Below are positions 34,493-43,988 of a stretch of 64,000 bases of DNA, in pieces. Origin of the DNA: Flagellimonas oceani (lineage in GTDB: Bacteria > Bacteroidota > Bacteroidia > Flavobacteriales > Flavobacteriaceae); contig NZ_CP049616.1 of the NCBI RefSeq assembly GCF_011068285.1, forward strand, positions 2,584,501 through 2,648,500, given 5' to 3'. The notes under the pieces were generated by a model that did no database searches, had not been told where the DNA came from, and saw only the letters and a list, made by a program, of their open reading frames with translations. The position numbers were made by a program, and so were the translations under genes. Every line of letters begins with the position of its first letter. Position 1 is the stretch's first letter.

Positions 34493-34522
34493 CATAGTGT
34501 CATATGGCCATATGATACTATG
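34493..34522. promoter_or_regulatory. 30-bp palindrome just before traA
   Basis: CATAGTGTCATATGG (34493-34507) and CCATATGATACTATG (34508-34522) form 15-bp arms with one mismatch and no spacer. It ends 18 bases before the traA start codon, so binding there would control traA and the tra operon. Confidence 0.65.
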
Positions 34523-34540
34523 GTTTTAAAAAGTATATTT

Positions 34541-35215
34541 ATGGAAACAAAAATAATTTCATGTACGGGGGAAAAGGGCGGTTGTGGCAAGACGACCCTG
34601 AATATCATCTTGGCCACCAACCTTTTCCACTTGTACGGGAAGAAAGTAGTATTGATCGACATGGATAATCCCCAGTACTCTGTGTACAAAAAGAGGAACC
34701 GAGATCTTGGACAGGTAGGTTCGACCGAAATGCCGATGTTTCCCGTGGAGCGGGCAACGGTCCAGACCTTGGAACCGTTGATTAAAAAATATTATGGTAC
34801 CGTGGATTTTATCATCGTCGATTTCCCCGGAAACCTTAACGAGGAAATGGTAAGGGGGCTGCTGTACGTCGAACATATCTTTATTCCCTTTTTCCTTGAC
34901 GAACTGGAAATCGACGGTACGGCGGTGTTTTACAAAACACTGCAACGGAACTATCTAATGAACGAAAATCGGGTACTTCGTTCCGTCAACCTGTTCTTCA
35001 ACCGCTACGAGCTGGTCAAGGTCAATAAGTTCAATGCGGTAAGGAAAACCTAGGCGAAAGCGGGGATGCCCATGATGGAACAGGTCGTCATGGAACGGAC
35101 CGTATACAGGGAGCGATACCGGAATACCCTAATTCCCATTCCCGAGACAAAAGAGAACGGGGAACTGGGGTTGAAACGATTTATGGAAGAGGTCATGAAA
35201 ATTTCAAAAAACTAA
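34541..35215 (+). pseudogene. traA: TraA, ParA-family ATPase with an in-frame amber codon
   Basis: A ParA/MinD-type ATPase at the head of the tra operon. The deviant Walker A GEKGGCGKT, VVLIDMDNPQ and VDFIIVDFPGN are intact. The start METKIISCTG at 34541 follows the palindrome; the frame extends upstream but without family sequence. At codon 171 an in-frame TAG (35051-35053) ends the frame. The same frame goes on for 53 codons (AKAGMPMMEQVVMERT, then YRNTLIPIPETKENG) to TAA at 35213, 2 bases before the next gene. Other TraA proteins have this tail, so the gene is either broken by one substitution or read through. Confidence 0.75.
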
Positions 35216-35217
35216 AA

Positions 35218-35682
35218 ATGGGCAAAAAAGTAAACGTTAAGGATTTGCTGGAATCGGCCATCCTAGATAATACGGATACCAAGGAAGAGGTCGAGGGACT
35301 GAGGGAACAACGGCACGGCACAGGCGGAAAAGTTGGAAATAATCCGATGGAGCAAAATAAAACAACTGATGACACCCTTAAAGATAGCAGAACGCATAGG
35401 GCCTTTGCCCGTACATTTCCGTTGACAAAGTTAAGCCGTAGAGAACAAAGGAAAGTAATGGATTTCGAGAGGTTAATGGAGCAAAACGATTATACCGACA
35501 AAAAGGAGCAGTTTATCTTTAGGTTGAGCAAGACCTGTTTCGAGGATTATGAACGGCTGGCCAGCGCATGCAGCTATAAATTGGAAAAAAAGGTATCGCG
35601 CAACGATATCATGCGAAAGGCCCTGGAGATTTACCACCAAGAAAACATTCGGGAACTTCAACGAATTATCGACAAGATTTGA
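35218..35682 (+). CDS. TraB-like protein (DUF3408-type)
   Basis: A 154-aa protein behind TraA. The N-terminal half is disordered (EGLREQRHGTGGKVGNNP). The C-terminal half (FIFRLSKTCFEDYERLASAC, then KVSRNDIMRKALEIYHQENI) is a ribbon-helix-helix-like domain as in DUF3408 proteins of Bacteroidetes tra operons. It may bind DNA together with TraA in regulation or partition. Confidence 0.65.
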   Translation: MGKKVNVKDLLESAILDNTDTKEEVEGLREQRHGTGGKVGNNPMEQNKTTDDTLKDSRTHRAFARTFPLTKLSRREQRKVMDFERLMEQNDYTDKKEQFIFRLSKTCFEDYERLASACSYKLEKKVSRNDIMRKALEIYHQENIRELQRIIDKI

Positions 35683-36035
35683 ATTGGCAGTGGGAACATA
35701 TCGTCTATGCCGTCATCGGTATCCTGTGCCTGTTGTGGTACCTATGGGTCTTTGTCATACTTAAAAAATCAAAAAACGAAAAAAATGTTCAGGAAAATGA
35801 TTCATATATGCAAAAATCACATATATTTGTAAAAAACACATCTTCAAAGGATAAAGATATGGACCAGTTACTCAGCCGTGTCGATGAGAATGAAACCAGC
35901 TCCGAGCTGTTGGATATTTTCAATGCGTCCGATAAAGATGTTCAGAATGAATCCTTAATTCCAGAACATGAAAAATTCAAGATTATCAAAAACTCCGAGT
36001 CCCCTCCGGAACCGGAGCTGGACGACTCCGATTAA
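35679..36035 (+). CDS. Small single-pass membrane protein of the tra operon
   Basis: A 118-aa protein with one membrane helix near the N terminus (HIVYAVIGILCLLWYLWVFV) and an acidic, disordered cytoplasmic-type tail. It begins at a TTG that overlaps the previous stop (TTTGAATTG), and it shares 68 bases with the next gene. By position it corresponds to the traC/traD place of these operons, but no motif proves it. Confidence 0.55.
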   Translation: MNWQWEHIVYAVIGILCLLWYLWVFVILKKSKNEKNVQENDSYMQKSHIFVKNTSSKDKDMDQLLSRVDENETSSELLDIFNASDKDVQNESLIPEHEKFKIIKNSESPPEPELDDSD

Positions 36036-36324
36036 CGTCTTCCTAACACTATTCCTTATTGTTGCTTTCCATTCGGCCGGCTTTGCCCAGATCGATGAAC
36101 TGGTCGATCAGGTCAACGAGGCGGAACAGGGTACGGCACAGATAGGGAACAGTATTTTCCGCATCATCAAGATTGCCGCAGGCGTACTTCTGGCCATCGC
36201 GGCACTGGCCTTTCTCATCATCAGGGAACAGAACCAGGATATGGCCCGAAAAGTGGGCAACGCCATTGTGGGGCTGGTCATTTTCTACGGCCTTATCGAA
36301 ATCGGGGAAAACTTGGCCAACTGA
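35968..36324 (+). CDS. traE: TraE-like membrane protein (DUF4134)
   Basis: A 118-aa protein. A signal-like hydrophobic segment (INVFLTLFLIVAFHSAGFAQ) is followed by a linker and two membrane helices (IIKIAAGVLLAIAALAFLII and NAIVGLVIFYGLIEI). This topology matches TraE/VirB2-like pilin subunits of Bacteroidetes systems. The start codon lies within the end of the upstream gene in another frame. Probably the inner-membrane or pilus subunit of the channel. Confidence 0.75.
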   Translation: MKNSRLSKTPSPLRNRSWTTPINVFLTLFLIVAFHSAGFAQIDELVDQVNEAEQGTAQIGNSIFRIIKIAAGVLLAIAALAFLIIREQNQDMARKVGNAIVGLVIFYGLIEIGENLAN

Positions 36325-36326
36325 TC

Positions 36327-36650
36327 ATGGAAAACAAGCTGGTCAAAATTCCAAAGGCCCTGCAAAAGGACGTTTCCTTCTTTGGGCTTCGTGCTAAATA
36401 TGTGGACCAAGCCTTTAAGGGCTCGTTCCTGTCCCTGATGGTGGGACTGTTCCTCAGTACGGTCATCCCTACCTTTCTTAGCCTTTTGCTTTCCTTCTGT
36501 ACCGCGGCCCTCTATATCGCACTCATGCTTTTCTATTCAAAGGCTTATGGGGAAAACGGTTTTATCAAGTCCCGAGCGGACAGAAAGGGGCCGGACACCA
36601 TTAAGGGCCATGTCAATAAAAAAAAGTTGGTGCTATGGAAAAAAGATTGA
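36327..36650 (+). CDS. traF: TraF-like protein (DUF4133, VirB3-like)
   Basis: A 107-aa protein with two adjacent membrane helices (FLSLMVGLFLSTVIPTFLSL and CTAALYIALMLFYSK), then a basic tail (KGHVNKKKLVLWKKD). This matches TraF/DUF4133, which is VirB3-like and docks to the TraG ATPase. It overlaps traG by 16 bases. Confidence 0.8.
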   Translation: MENKLVKIPKALQKDVSFFGLRAKYVDQAFKGSFLSLMVGLFLSTVIPTFLSLLLSFCTAALYIALMLFYSKAYGENGFIKSRADRKGPDTIKGHVNKKKLVLWKKD

Positions 36651-39238
36651 ATCTTCTGGATGCCTTTCCCATTTATGGTTATGAGGCACCGATCTTGGTA
36701 TCAAAGGAACGAGGATGCCTGAGCATTCCGCTGCAATTGGAACTTCCCGAAATCTACACTTTGGACAGCAAGGATTATCTGAACCTGAACCGGATGGTCT
36801 CGGGTATCTTGGAAATCCTGGGCGAGAACTGTCTTTTGCACAAACAGGACCTGTTCTTCGGAGAAACCTATGCCATGGACCGACAGCGGTTGGAACGGGA
36901 TTTTTTCGAGACCGAGGACGAACGCTATTTCAAGGACAGGCCTTTTTTGGAGCACCGGTGCTATCTGGCCATCCACAAAGTACCCAAAAACTATATCGGC
37001 CGAACGCCTATCGGGGCCAATTCCTTCTTAAAGAAAGAGCGCCGGTTCTACGGCCAAAAATATGTTCCCGAAGAATACCTCGACGGGGACACAATGGCGG
37101 ATTTCGAGGCCAGGGTAGGTGCCGTCAACGACCTTATCAACGATTCGGGCCTGATGAGCTCAAAAATCCTTGATTCCGAGGGGCTTTTCGGACGATCGGG
37201 CTATTACGACTGTTATCTGGAAGCGGGCTACGGGGAAGGTACGGGCAGGGATATCGATTTTTCCGACTACGGGCTGCGGATCGGCGAAAAACAGGGACAG
37301 TACTTCACTTTGGAAAACCTGGACCAGTTCTCCAAGGAGGATATGGCCTTTCACGAATATTTTGGAAAATACAGTACAGGGAACAACCTCTTTCCTATAG
37401 GAAACCTGTTTTCCTTGGGGTTCAGGATTCCGCAGGAACATATTGTCAACCAATATATCTATATACCCGAAAAGGAGAAGGCCATGGCCAAACTTCGGTC
37501 GAAGGCGAAACGACTTGACAAATATGCCCGGAACCGCAAGGGGGACAAGAACAGCACCTACCGGGACCAAATCTATGAGTTCCAGCAGCATATCCTTAAC
37601 GAGCATAAGGAACTGGTCTATTATCACTTGAACGTATTGGGCATTTCCAATTCCAAAAAGTCCTTTAGGTCGATGTGCAATTCCGTCCGGTCGGCCTTTC
37701 GGAAGCTGGGTATTCATGCCAAGGAAAATACCGTGGATCGGAAAAACCTCTTTTTTGGGGGTATCCTTGGCAACGGCATCGGACTCAGCATGGAACTCTT
37801 CAGCCCCTTTTCCTCGGAGATGGCGGCCAGCCTTTGGTATTTTGAAGGGGGATATCGAAACAGGATGCACGGCCCCCACGGCCTGCGCATGGTCGATAGG
37901 GCCACGGGAAAACCTTTATTGGTAAGTCTCTACCGCGATCCCGAGGCAAAGGACTGGATCTTTAACCGGGGCATGCTCATCGCCTCCGGTTCCGGTGGCG
38001 GAAAGACCTTTTTTGCCAATGCCTACCTGTTCTCCGAATATCGCGAGGGAGCGGAAATCCTCATTCTTGAGAACGGGAATTCCTATGACAAGTTGCTGGA
38101 CCATCTGGACGGGGTCGTCATAGAGAACGACGACAAAAATCCCTTTACGTTCAACCCCTTTATGCTGGATCCGGGGGATATGGTAGAAAAAGACGGCCAA
38201 AAGATGCTTACCGAGCACAAGCTGACGCAGCTTATCGCATTGGTCTATCTTCTATTGGGGCGAAAGGATACTACAACGGACGACGGTCATGACAGTGCCG
38301 TAATCCAGACCATTATCGAATTGTTGGTACAGGGATATTATAGGGACCAGTTCCTTAAGGATAATCCCGATAACTCCTTCAATACTTTTTATGGGTATTC
38401 GGAAAGGCATTTGGAGCGGCTTATGGATTCCAAGGGCATACGAAAGGAAGTCTTCGACCCCAATCTGTTTTTACTGCTCTTGGGCAAATATGCCCACGAT
38501 GGCCCCAGGGCATACCTGTTGAACAGTAGGGACAAAAGGATAGCCCAATTGGGTCGTGAAAGGTTGGTATACTTCAAACTCGAAAACCTGATCGAAAACG
38601 AACAGCTCTTTCCGATCCTGGCGTTCCTGATGATCGATGTGTTCGACAAAAAACTGAAGGATCCCAAAAAACTTTCCCTAAACAAAATATTGGTCGTTGA
38701 CGAGGCGTGGAACCTGTTCGACAATCCGATAATGGCCCACTACTTTGACGCCAAGTCCAGAATGGCCCGGAAATATGGGGGGCAGCCCATTTTTATCTCG
38801 CAAAAGGTAAGCGATTTCGTCAAATCCAAATACATCGGCAATACCATTGTGGTCAACAGCCATATTAAGGTGTTGCTGGACCTCGGCGAATTCGGAAATT
38901 CCTTTGGGGAGATCCAACGGTTATTGGGCCTGAACGAGAAACAGAAGCAACTGATCCTATCCATCAACAAAGATTTGCCCATGGGCCGAAAGCTAAGGGA
39001 AATGGCCATTTGTTGGAAGGACCGGGTCAAGGTGTTCGGATTGGAGACCTCGTTGCCCACCAAATGCCTGTTCGAGACCAATCCCAATGAAAAAGCAAAG
39101 ATCAACCGTCTCCATGAAAAACATGGCCGTGATTGGGTAAGAACGGCCAACGCCTACAAACAGCTGCAGAACGAACTGGCGGAATCCGGTTCTGGGAATT
39201 TGAACGGCAGCGACATTAACCCTAAAAATAGAAAATGA
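36635..39238 (+). CDS. traG: TraG conjugation ATPase (VirB4-like)
   Basis: An 867-aa motor ATPase that drives assembly of the type IV secretion channel at the cytoplasmic face of the inner membrane. Walker A is GSGGGKT (about 452) and Walker B is VVDEAWNLF (about 688), followed by FISQKVSDF and LGLNEKQ near the end as in TraG/VirB4 proteins. The N-terminal 400 residues form the usual TraG extension. Length is normal for the family. It overlaps traI by 4 bases. Confidence 0.92.
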   Translation: MEKRLNLLDAFPIYGYEAPILVSKERGCLSIPLQLELPEIYTLDSKDYLNLNRMVSGILEILGENCLLHKQDLFFGETYAMDRQRLERDFFETEDERYFKDRPFLEHRCYLAIHKVPKNYIGRTPIGANSFLKKERRFYGQKYVPEEYLDGDTMADFEARVGAVNDLINDSGLMSSKILDSEGLFGRSGYYDCYLEAGYGEGTGRDIDFSDYGLRIGEKQGQYFTLENLDQFSKEDMAFHEYFGKYSTGNNLFPIGNLFSLGFRIPQEHIVNQYIYIPEKEKAMAKLRSKAKRLDKYARNRKGDKNSTYRDQIYEFQQHILNEHKELVYYHLNVLGISNSKKSFRSMCNSVRSAFRKLGIHAKENTVDRKNLFFGGILGNGIGLSMELFSPFSSEMAASLWYFEGGYRNRMHGPHGLRMVDRATGKPLLVSLYRDPEAKDWIFNRGMLIASGSGGGKTFFANAYLFSEYREGAEILILENGNSYDKLLDHLDGVVIENDDKNPFTFNPFMLDPGDMVEKDGQKMLTEHKLTQLIALVYLLLGRKDTTTDDGHDSAVIQTIIELLVQGYYRDQFLKDNPDNSFNTFYGYSERHLERLMDSKGIRKEVFDPNLFLLLLGKYAHDGPRAYLLNSRDKRIAQLGRERLVYFKLENLIENEQLFPILAFLMIDVFDKKLKDPKKLSLNKILVVDEAWNLFDNPIMAHYFDAKSRMARKYGGQPIFISQKVSDFVKSKYIGNTIVVNSHIKVLLDLGEFGNSFGEIQRLLGLNEKQKQLILSINKDLPMGRKLREMAICWKDRVKVFGLETSLPTKCLFETNPNEKAKINRLHEKHGRDWVRTANAYKQLQNELAESGSGNLNGSDINPKNRK

Positions 39239-39867
39239 TGATATACTTGAAACCAAGAATTGTTTACCTAAGAATTTTAATCGGGCTACTCCCTTATTTT
39301 GGGGCCGCCCAGATTCCCGTAACCGATGTGGCGGCGAACGCGCAACTGGTCATCCTCAATCAAAATGTGGCCACGCTGAATTCGCAACTGGTCACCTTGA
39401 ACTCGACCATGGGCAAGCTTTTGGCACAGATGGAACGGAACGTTACCGCAAATTCCAGTGCCTCCAAAATCCTTAGCCAGGACCTGACCGCAAAAAGGAC
39501 CCCCGCCAGCTATGTCATGGGAAGTCCAGAAATGAACGAGCTATATGACTTGAAGGACAAGATCGTGGAAGCCTATAAGGGTACTCAGAAAAACCTGCGC
39601 TCGTTCGCCAATCTGGAAAAGGTGGAAAAGGAAAGGGCGACCGAAGCGTTGGCCGATGCCCTCGTGCAGGTTACCTCCTTGGTCTCACAAGGGTCGCATA
39701 TCGCCTCCACGGGCGAGATCATCGAATCGGCCGACCGGCTTTCGGCACTACGGTCGATCTTGGACAAAATGGACAGCGTGCTGGAAACCATCATAAAAGT
39801 CAACACCTCCCTTTTACAGAAAAACGAACACCGCAAAGCGGTCTATTCATTGATTAAGACCAATTGA
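39235..39867 (+). CDS. traI: TraI-like periplasmic protein (VirB5-like)
   Basis: A 210-aa secreted protein. A signal peptide (IVYLRILIGLLPYFGAAQ) is followed by long coiled-coil helices (ANAQLVILNQNVATLNSQLV, and LSALRSILDKMDSVLETIIK). Position between the VirB4-like and VirB6-like genes, size and coiled-coil content match TraI (DUF4141) / VirB5, a minor pilus or channel-tip component. Confidence 0.7.
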   Translation: MMIYLKPRIVYLRILIGLLPYFGAAQIPVTDVAANAQLVILNQNVATLNSQLVTLNSTMGKLLAQMERNVTANSSASKILSQDLTAKRTPASYVMGSPEMNELYDLKDKIVEAYKGTQKNLRSFANLEKVEKERATEALADALVQVTSLVSQGSHIASTGEIIESADRLSALRSILDKMDSVLETIIKVNTSLLQKNEHRKAVYSLIKTN

Positions 39868-40781
39868 TGTACGTAATGCAATCGGATACAGGTTTTAGGG
39901 TAACGGTCAACACGATATTCGACCAATATATCGATGATGCCTTCGCGAATTTAGGCCCTACCTTGGGCATTGGCTTCCAAATGGCAAAGATCGGGTTGGG
40001 CATTTTCGCCATCATGCATTTTGTGGGCAATGATCGCGCCGATGTGTTCAAGGCCCTAAAGTGGTTTCCCTTGATGTTCATCCTTTTCAACTACTCCGAG
40101 TTTGCACACGCCATCTTTGAATTTTATAACAACCTCGGCTCCTCATTTGTCAGTACCCAAAAGAACTGGGATACCATCGGGCAAAAGGTGGCCTTGGCCC
40201 AAATCGATGTGGCAGCCAACAATGTGGTAGAATGGAACATGTTCAGCATGGATATCGATGGACTGCAATCCTTTGCCCTTACGGGTCTGGCAGGTTCCAT
40301 AACGGCCTTCGCACATATTATCTCTACGCTGATTTTCGTGGGCATCAAGGCATTGGCCACCATTTACCTGTTCATCCTTATCATTTTCGGGCCGATCAAT
40401 ATCGGGCTTTCGTTCATTCCCGCCATTTCGGGCCTTTGGAAAGCATGGTTGCAAAAGTTCATGAGCCTCTGTCTTTGGCTTCCCATGTTATATGTAGTGG
40501 ATATGTTTATGGTCAATCTTGTCGATGCGCTCGTGGACCATTTGTTGCGTAACAGTGCCTACGACCTCGGATTGATTTTGAGTTCCTCCCTTCTGGTCTT
40601 GATGACCTCCTTCTTCTATATCAAGGCCCCTACACTGGCCAACTTTGTAGTGCAGGGACTTAACATATCGGGTGGGGGCATCGTCTCCAAGCCCAAGCAC
40701 TATGGCAAAAAAGCAATACAAACGGTCATCGATGCAAAGAGCGGCGGGGCCACAAAAGCGGTTAGGACACTTACGCAATAA
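39867..40781 (+). CDS. traJ: TraJ inner-membrane channel protein (VirB6/TrbL-like)
   Basis: A 304-aa polytopic membrane protein (FQMAKIGLGIFAIMHFV, ALKWFPLMFILFNYSEFA, SLCLWLPMLYVVDMFMV, LILSSSLLVLMTSFFYI). It fits TraJ/VirB6, which forms the inner-membrane part of the DNA channel. An alternative TTG start 3 bases earlier gives one more residue. The C-terminal tail (KPKHYGKKAIQTVIDAKSGG) is typically cytoplasmic. Confidence 0.85.
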   Translation: MYVMQSDTGFRVTVNTIFDQYIDDAFANLGPTLGIGFQMAKIGLGIFAIMHFVGNDRADVFKALKWFPLMFILFNYSEFAHAIFEFYNNLGSSFVSTQKNWDTIGQKVALAQIDVAANNVVEWNMFSMDIDGLQSFALTGLAGSITAFAHIISTLIFVGIKALATIYLFILIIFGPINIGLSFIPAISGLWKAWLQKFMSLCLWLPMLYVVDMFMVNLVDALVDHLLRNSAYDLGLILSSSLLVLMTSFFYIKAPTLANFVVQGLNISGGGIVSKPKHYGKKAIQTVIDAKSGGATKAVRTLTQ

Positions 40782-40789
40782 TTAGGATT

Positions 40790-41416
40790 ATGAAAGGAAA
40801 ATACGAGATATTCAATGATATCGCCCAAAGTAGAAGGCACAACAACAGGCTCGTCTATAGCTGCCTGATCTTGATGATAGCGGTCTTCGCGATTGCCATC
40901 TATTTCGTGGTATCGGCCCATGAGCGTGCCAACAATAACGCCTATGTGCTGCACGGGGGGCAACGCCTCCCCATGGTACCGATCAGGGATGCCAAGGAAA
41001 ACCTCGAAATTCTTTGCGAAGGTCACGTCCAAAACTTTCATGAACTGTTTTTCTCGTTGGAACCCGATCTGAACCTGATCAAAAGAAACATAGAGGAAAA
41101 AGCCTTGTTCATGGTCGATTGGTCAGGCAACCGTTTATATGCCCGTTTGGTCGAAAAAAAATACTTCCATGATGTGGTAATGCGTGACTATCACTACTTT
41201 GTGGAACTTGATTCGATTCAAATCGACTATGCAACCTATCCGTTTCCGTTTACTTTTTACGGCAAACAGGCCATAGAAAAAGGCAAATCCACAACGTATA
41301 GGAACTTGGTCACCAAGGGGCACCTGAAAAAAGCGGGCATTACCCCAAACAACCTGAACGGAATCAAGATTATCGACTTTGAGGTCGTGGACAATTCCGA
41401 TCTCGAGCGTAGGTAA
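40790..41416 (+). CDS. traK: TraK conjugation protein (VirB8-like)
   Basis: A 208-aa protein with an N-terminal membrane helix (LVYSCLILMIAVFAIAIYFV) and a periplasmic domain. VHNFHE-like (GHVQNFHELFFSLEPDLN) and a beta-rich end match TraK/VirB8, a scaffold linking inner-membrane and core complexes. It follows traJ by 8 bases. Confidence 0.88.
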   Translation: MKGKYEIFNDIAQSRRHNNRLVYSCLILMIAVFAIAIYFVVSAHERANNNAYVLHGGQRLPMVPIRDAKENLEILCEGHVQNFHELFFSLEPDLNLIKRNIEEKALFMVDWSGNRLYARLVEKKYFHDVVMRDYHYFVELDSIQIDYATYPFPFTFYGKQAIEKGKSTTYRNLVTKGHLKKAGITPNNLNGIKIIDFEVVDNSDLERR

Positions 41417-41417
41417 C

Positions 41418-42449
41418 ATGAAATTCAGTGGCAACATAAAACGTTTGAAGCGATGGGTCGTAAGGCACAGAAATTTTGCTATGGCCCTACCTTTTATTCT
41501 GGTACTGACCAGTTTTTTTGTCATTGAGAACGTCAAGGATTTTCAAATGGGGTTCGGCGACACTACCGATCCTACGAATGGCTTCAATCCAGAACTTCCC
41601 GGCAAGGTTCCGACCTTGGAATCCGAAGCTATCGCCGAGCCTTGGAAATTAAAGGACTCAACTGAAAAGAAAAAGGTAGGGAAATCTTCGTCCTTACCGG
41701 ACATGACCCAAATGAATGATTCGCAAAACGATTCTCTCCAGAAGATCTTGAAGCGATTGGAAGGGCTCTCCCTGGATGCTAAACCACAGGAAACGGTGCA
41801 GGCCGAAATCCCCGATGGAAAGAAAACCGTGGAGAGGGAAAAGAAGAGCGCAAAGACCGCTGAAGAGCAGAAGCAAAAATTCGTCGAGAACCGCTTGGCC
41901 TACCGTGAGATGCTGCTGGAGGGAAAAAAGAAAATAGTCGGGGAATCCTTGAGAGGGAACCGCAGGCCCCAACAGGAACGGATGCCCGTTACCAAAAAGC
42001 CAATCTTCTTTAGGGCAACCGTATATGGCGACCAATTCATCTTGCCCAATGAGAACGTAAGGCTCCTACTCATGGAAGATATGGTCCTTAGCGAAAAACG
42101 ATTTCCCAAAAATACCTTCATCTACGCTATGGCTTCCATACGGGGAAACAGGGTGTATTTGGATATAGACAATATCGAGCACCATCCGGTCGATATCTCC
42201 GTCAGGGACTTCAACGATGGCAGGGAAGGAATCTACAACAAAAGGGCCGGGGAACTCTGGAGGGAGTACAAGGCCGAAATGGGAGGCGATGCACTGCGAG
42301 GGGCCACCGACGAAATTACCAGCGGCGCACCGGATGTTTTAAAAGGCATCGCCCAAGGGTTGGGGACTTTCCTTCGAAAAAAAAGGTTACGGGAAAAGGA
42401 AAAAATCCTATTGATGGATGATTATGAACTCTTATTGGCAACACAATGA
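41418..42449 (+). CDS. traM: TraM conjugation protein (VirB10-like)
   Basis: A 343-aa protein. A basic N terminus is followed by a membrane helix (NFAMALPFILVLTSFFVIEN) and a long Pro/Lys/Glu-rich periplasmic spacer, then the conserved C-terminal domain (IFFRATVYGDQFILPNENVR and TFIYAMASIRGNRVYLDI). The start at 41418 was chosen because it follows the traK stop; the longer frame overlaps traK. It probably spans the periplasm and joins the inner and outer membrane parts. Confidence 0.85.
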   Translation: MKFSGNIKRLKRWVVRHRNFAMALPFILVLTSFFVIENVKDFQMGFGDTTDPTNGFNPELPGKVPTLESEAIAEPWKLKDSTEKKKVGKSSSLPDMTQMNDSQNDSLQKILKRLEGLSLDAKPQETVQAEIPDGKKTVEREKKSAKTAEEQKQKFVENRLAYREMLLEGKKKIVGESLRGNRRPQQERMPVTKKPIFFRATVYGDQFILPNENVRLLLMEDMVLSEKRFPKNTFIYAMASIRGNRVYLDIDNIEHHPVDISVRDFNDGREGIYNKRAGELWREYKAEMGGDALRGATDEITSGAPDVLKGIAQGLGTFLRKKRLREKEKILLMDDYELLLATQ

Positions 42450-43429
42450 AAATAAAAGCTGTACTTACAATAATTGGGCTATTGGGGTCTCTATCGGTTA
42501 TGGCGAAAATGGACACCATTCCGGTTTCAAGGAACTATAAAACCATTCTGGTACTGCCCGCCCCTTATGATTTTTCCATCAATGGGAAGGAGCTGAATTT
42601 TTTGGAGTCCTTCCCGACGAAAAGTGCTTCCGCAACCTCAGAGCGTATCGTTTTGCTTATCTATAACGATGTGGCACCCGACACCTCCGATTTTACGAAC
42701 TATACCATTTATACCCGTGACGGTCGTGCCTATGATTTTATCCTGGAACTGGTGGACATCCCCGCCAAGAAGAGATGGACCATAACCACCGACATGGTCG
42801 ATAACCTCGAAGAGCTATCCCATAAGAAAAGTGTTACTGAATTGAATGAATCCGACTTTGCGTCATCTCCTGATATAAAAGACACCATGGCACCCAGCGG
42901 AACAGTTGGGGAAAAATTGGAGATTAAGCCCGAAAAGGAAATTGATAGGGAACCCTTGCCGCTTACCCAGGAATTGTATGTCTTGGATAGAATGGAATAT
43001 ATACGGCGGAGATGTTATTACAACCAGTTCAACAAGGGCAAGATCATCCGATATTTTTCAAAATACGATGATGTATTTCTCTGGCTGGAGAACGTGTATT
43101 ATGAAAATAACGAAATATACCTGCAGTTTCGCTTGGAGAACAAGGAACATATCGACTATGATGTCAATTTTATAAAGTTCAGCATCGCCACCAACTACAA
43201 GAATAGTTCGAGCAATGTCAAGACGGAACACAAACCCTTGTTCAGGTACAAAGTTCCCAAAAAAGTCGAGGGGAATTCCGAGAACTATTTCATGGTGGTC
43301 TTCGATAAGTTTACCCTTGACCGGAGAAAGTCCCTCATGGTGGATCTGGATGAGGAAAAGGGCAATCGAAACCTGTCCTTGGATATAGACCAACTTGTCA
43401 TCAATAACCCATCAGGATTTAAATTATGA
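42446..43429 (+). CDS. traN: TraN conjugation protein (DUF4138, VirB9-like)
   Basis: A 327-aa secreted protein with signal peptide (AVLTIIGLLGSLSVMAKMDT). A beta-rich N-terminal domain (NYKTILVLPAPYDFSINGKE) precedes the conserved C-terminal DUF4138 part (VYYENNEIYLQFRLENKEHI and RKSLMVDLDEEKGNRNL). TraN is VirB9-like and pairs with TraM in the outer-membrane core. It overlaps traM and traO by 4 bases each. Confidence 0.85.
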   Translation: MKIKAVLTIIGLLGSLSVMAKMDTIPVSRNYKTILVLPAPYDFSINGKELNFLESFPTKSASATSERIVLLIYNDVAPDTSDFTNYTIYTRDGRAYDFILELVDIPAKKRWTITTDMVDNLEELSHKKSVTELNESDFASSPDIKDTMAPSGTVGEKLEIKPEKEIDREPLPLTQELYVLDRMEYIRRRCYYNQFNKGKIIRYFSKYDDVFLWLENVYYENNEIYLQFRLENKEHIDYDVNFIKFSIATNYKNSSSNVKTEHKPLFRYKVPKKVEGNSENYFMVVFDKFTLDRRKSLMVDLDEEKGNRNLSLDIDQLVINNPSGFKL

Positions 43430-43977
43430 AAACAACAGGATTTTTCATCGCGATACTATTTTGTCTTGCGGCTTCATCCATCTCAGGCCAAATGCGGGGC
43501 AACCTTGCTTCTTCGGTCGGCGTGAGCGGTGGCTATGTCGAGGATGGTTATGGTATTATGGGAACGTTTAATTTTCATCCCAATCGGTTCCAATATTTTC
43601 AGATAAGTGTTTTGGCCGCAATTGCCGAGGACAAGGGTGCCCAAAATATTCCCTATAATATTTTCACTATTCAGCCGGGGCTTTACTATCGTGTATTCAT
43701 GGCGCCGCGAAGAAAAAATTTTAGCCTTTTCCTCGGTGGCGGTGGGCTGTTCGGATACGAGGTTATCAACAACGGGAGCAATGAACTGCCCACCGGTGCG
43801 CTTATCAATGGCAAAAGCCAATTTATTTACGGCCTTTATCTCGGTGCGGAAATGGAAATAGGCCTAAGTAACGATTTTTCGCTATTGGTCAAGGCCAACG
43901 AATACTACCATGTCAATTCGGACGTGGGAAATTTTTATCCGTATGTCGGCGTCGGCCTACGGTATTTTTTGTTTTAA
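43426..43977 (+). CDS. traO: TraO conjugation protein
   Basis: A 183-aa protein with a signal peptide (GFFIAILFCLAASSISGQ) and a beta-barrel-like sequence with alternating aromatic strands (FQYFQISVLAAIAEDKGAQN, PGLYYRVFMAPRRKNFSLFL) and a C-terminal FLRYFLF-like end (VGLRYFLF). This matches TraO, an outer-membrane component of the Bacteroidetes transfer apparatus. Confidence 0.85.
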   Translation: MKTTGFFIAILFCLAASSISGQMRGNLASSVGVSGGYVEDGYGIMGTFNFHPNRFQYFQISVLAAIAEDKGAQNIPYNIFTIQPGLYYRVFMAPRRKNFSLFLGGGGLFGYEVINNGSNELPTGALINGKSQFIYGLYLGAEMEIGLSNDFSLLVKANEYYHVNSDVGNFYPYVGVGLRYFLF

Positions 43978-43988
43978 AAAGCGACGTT

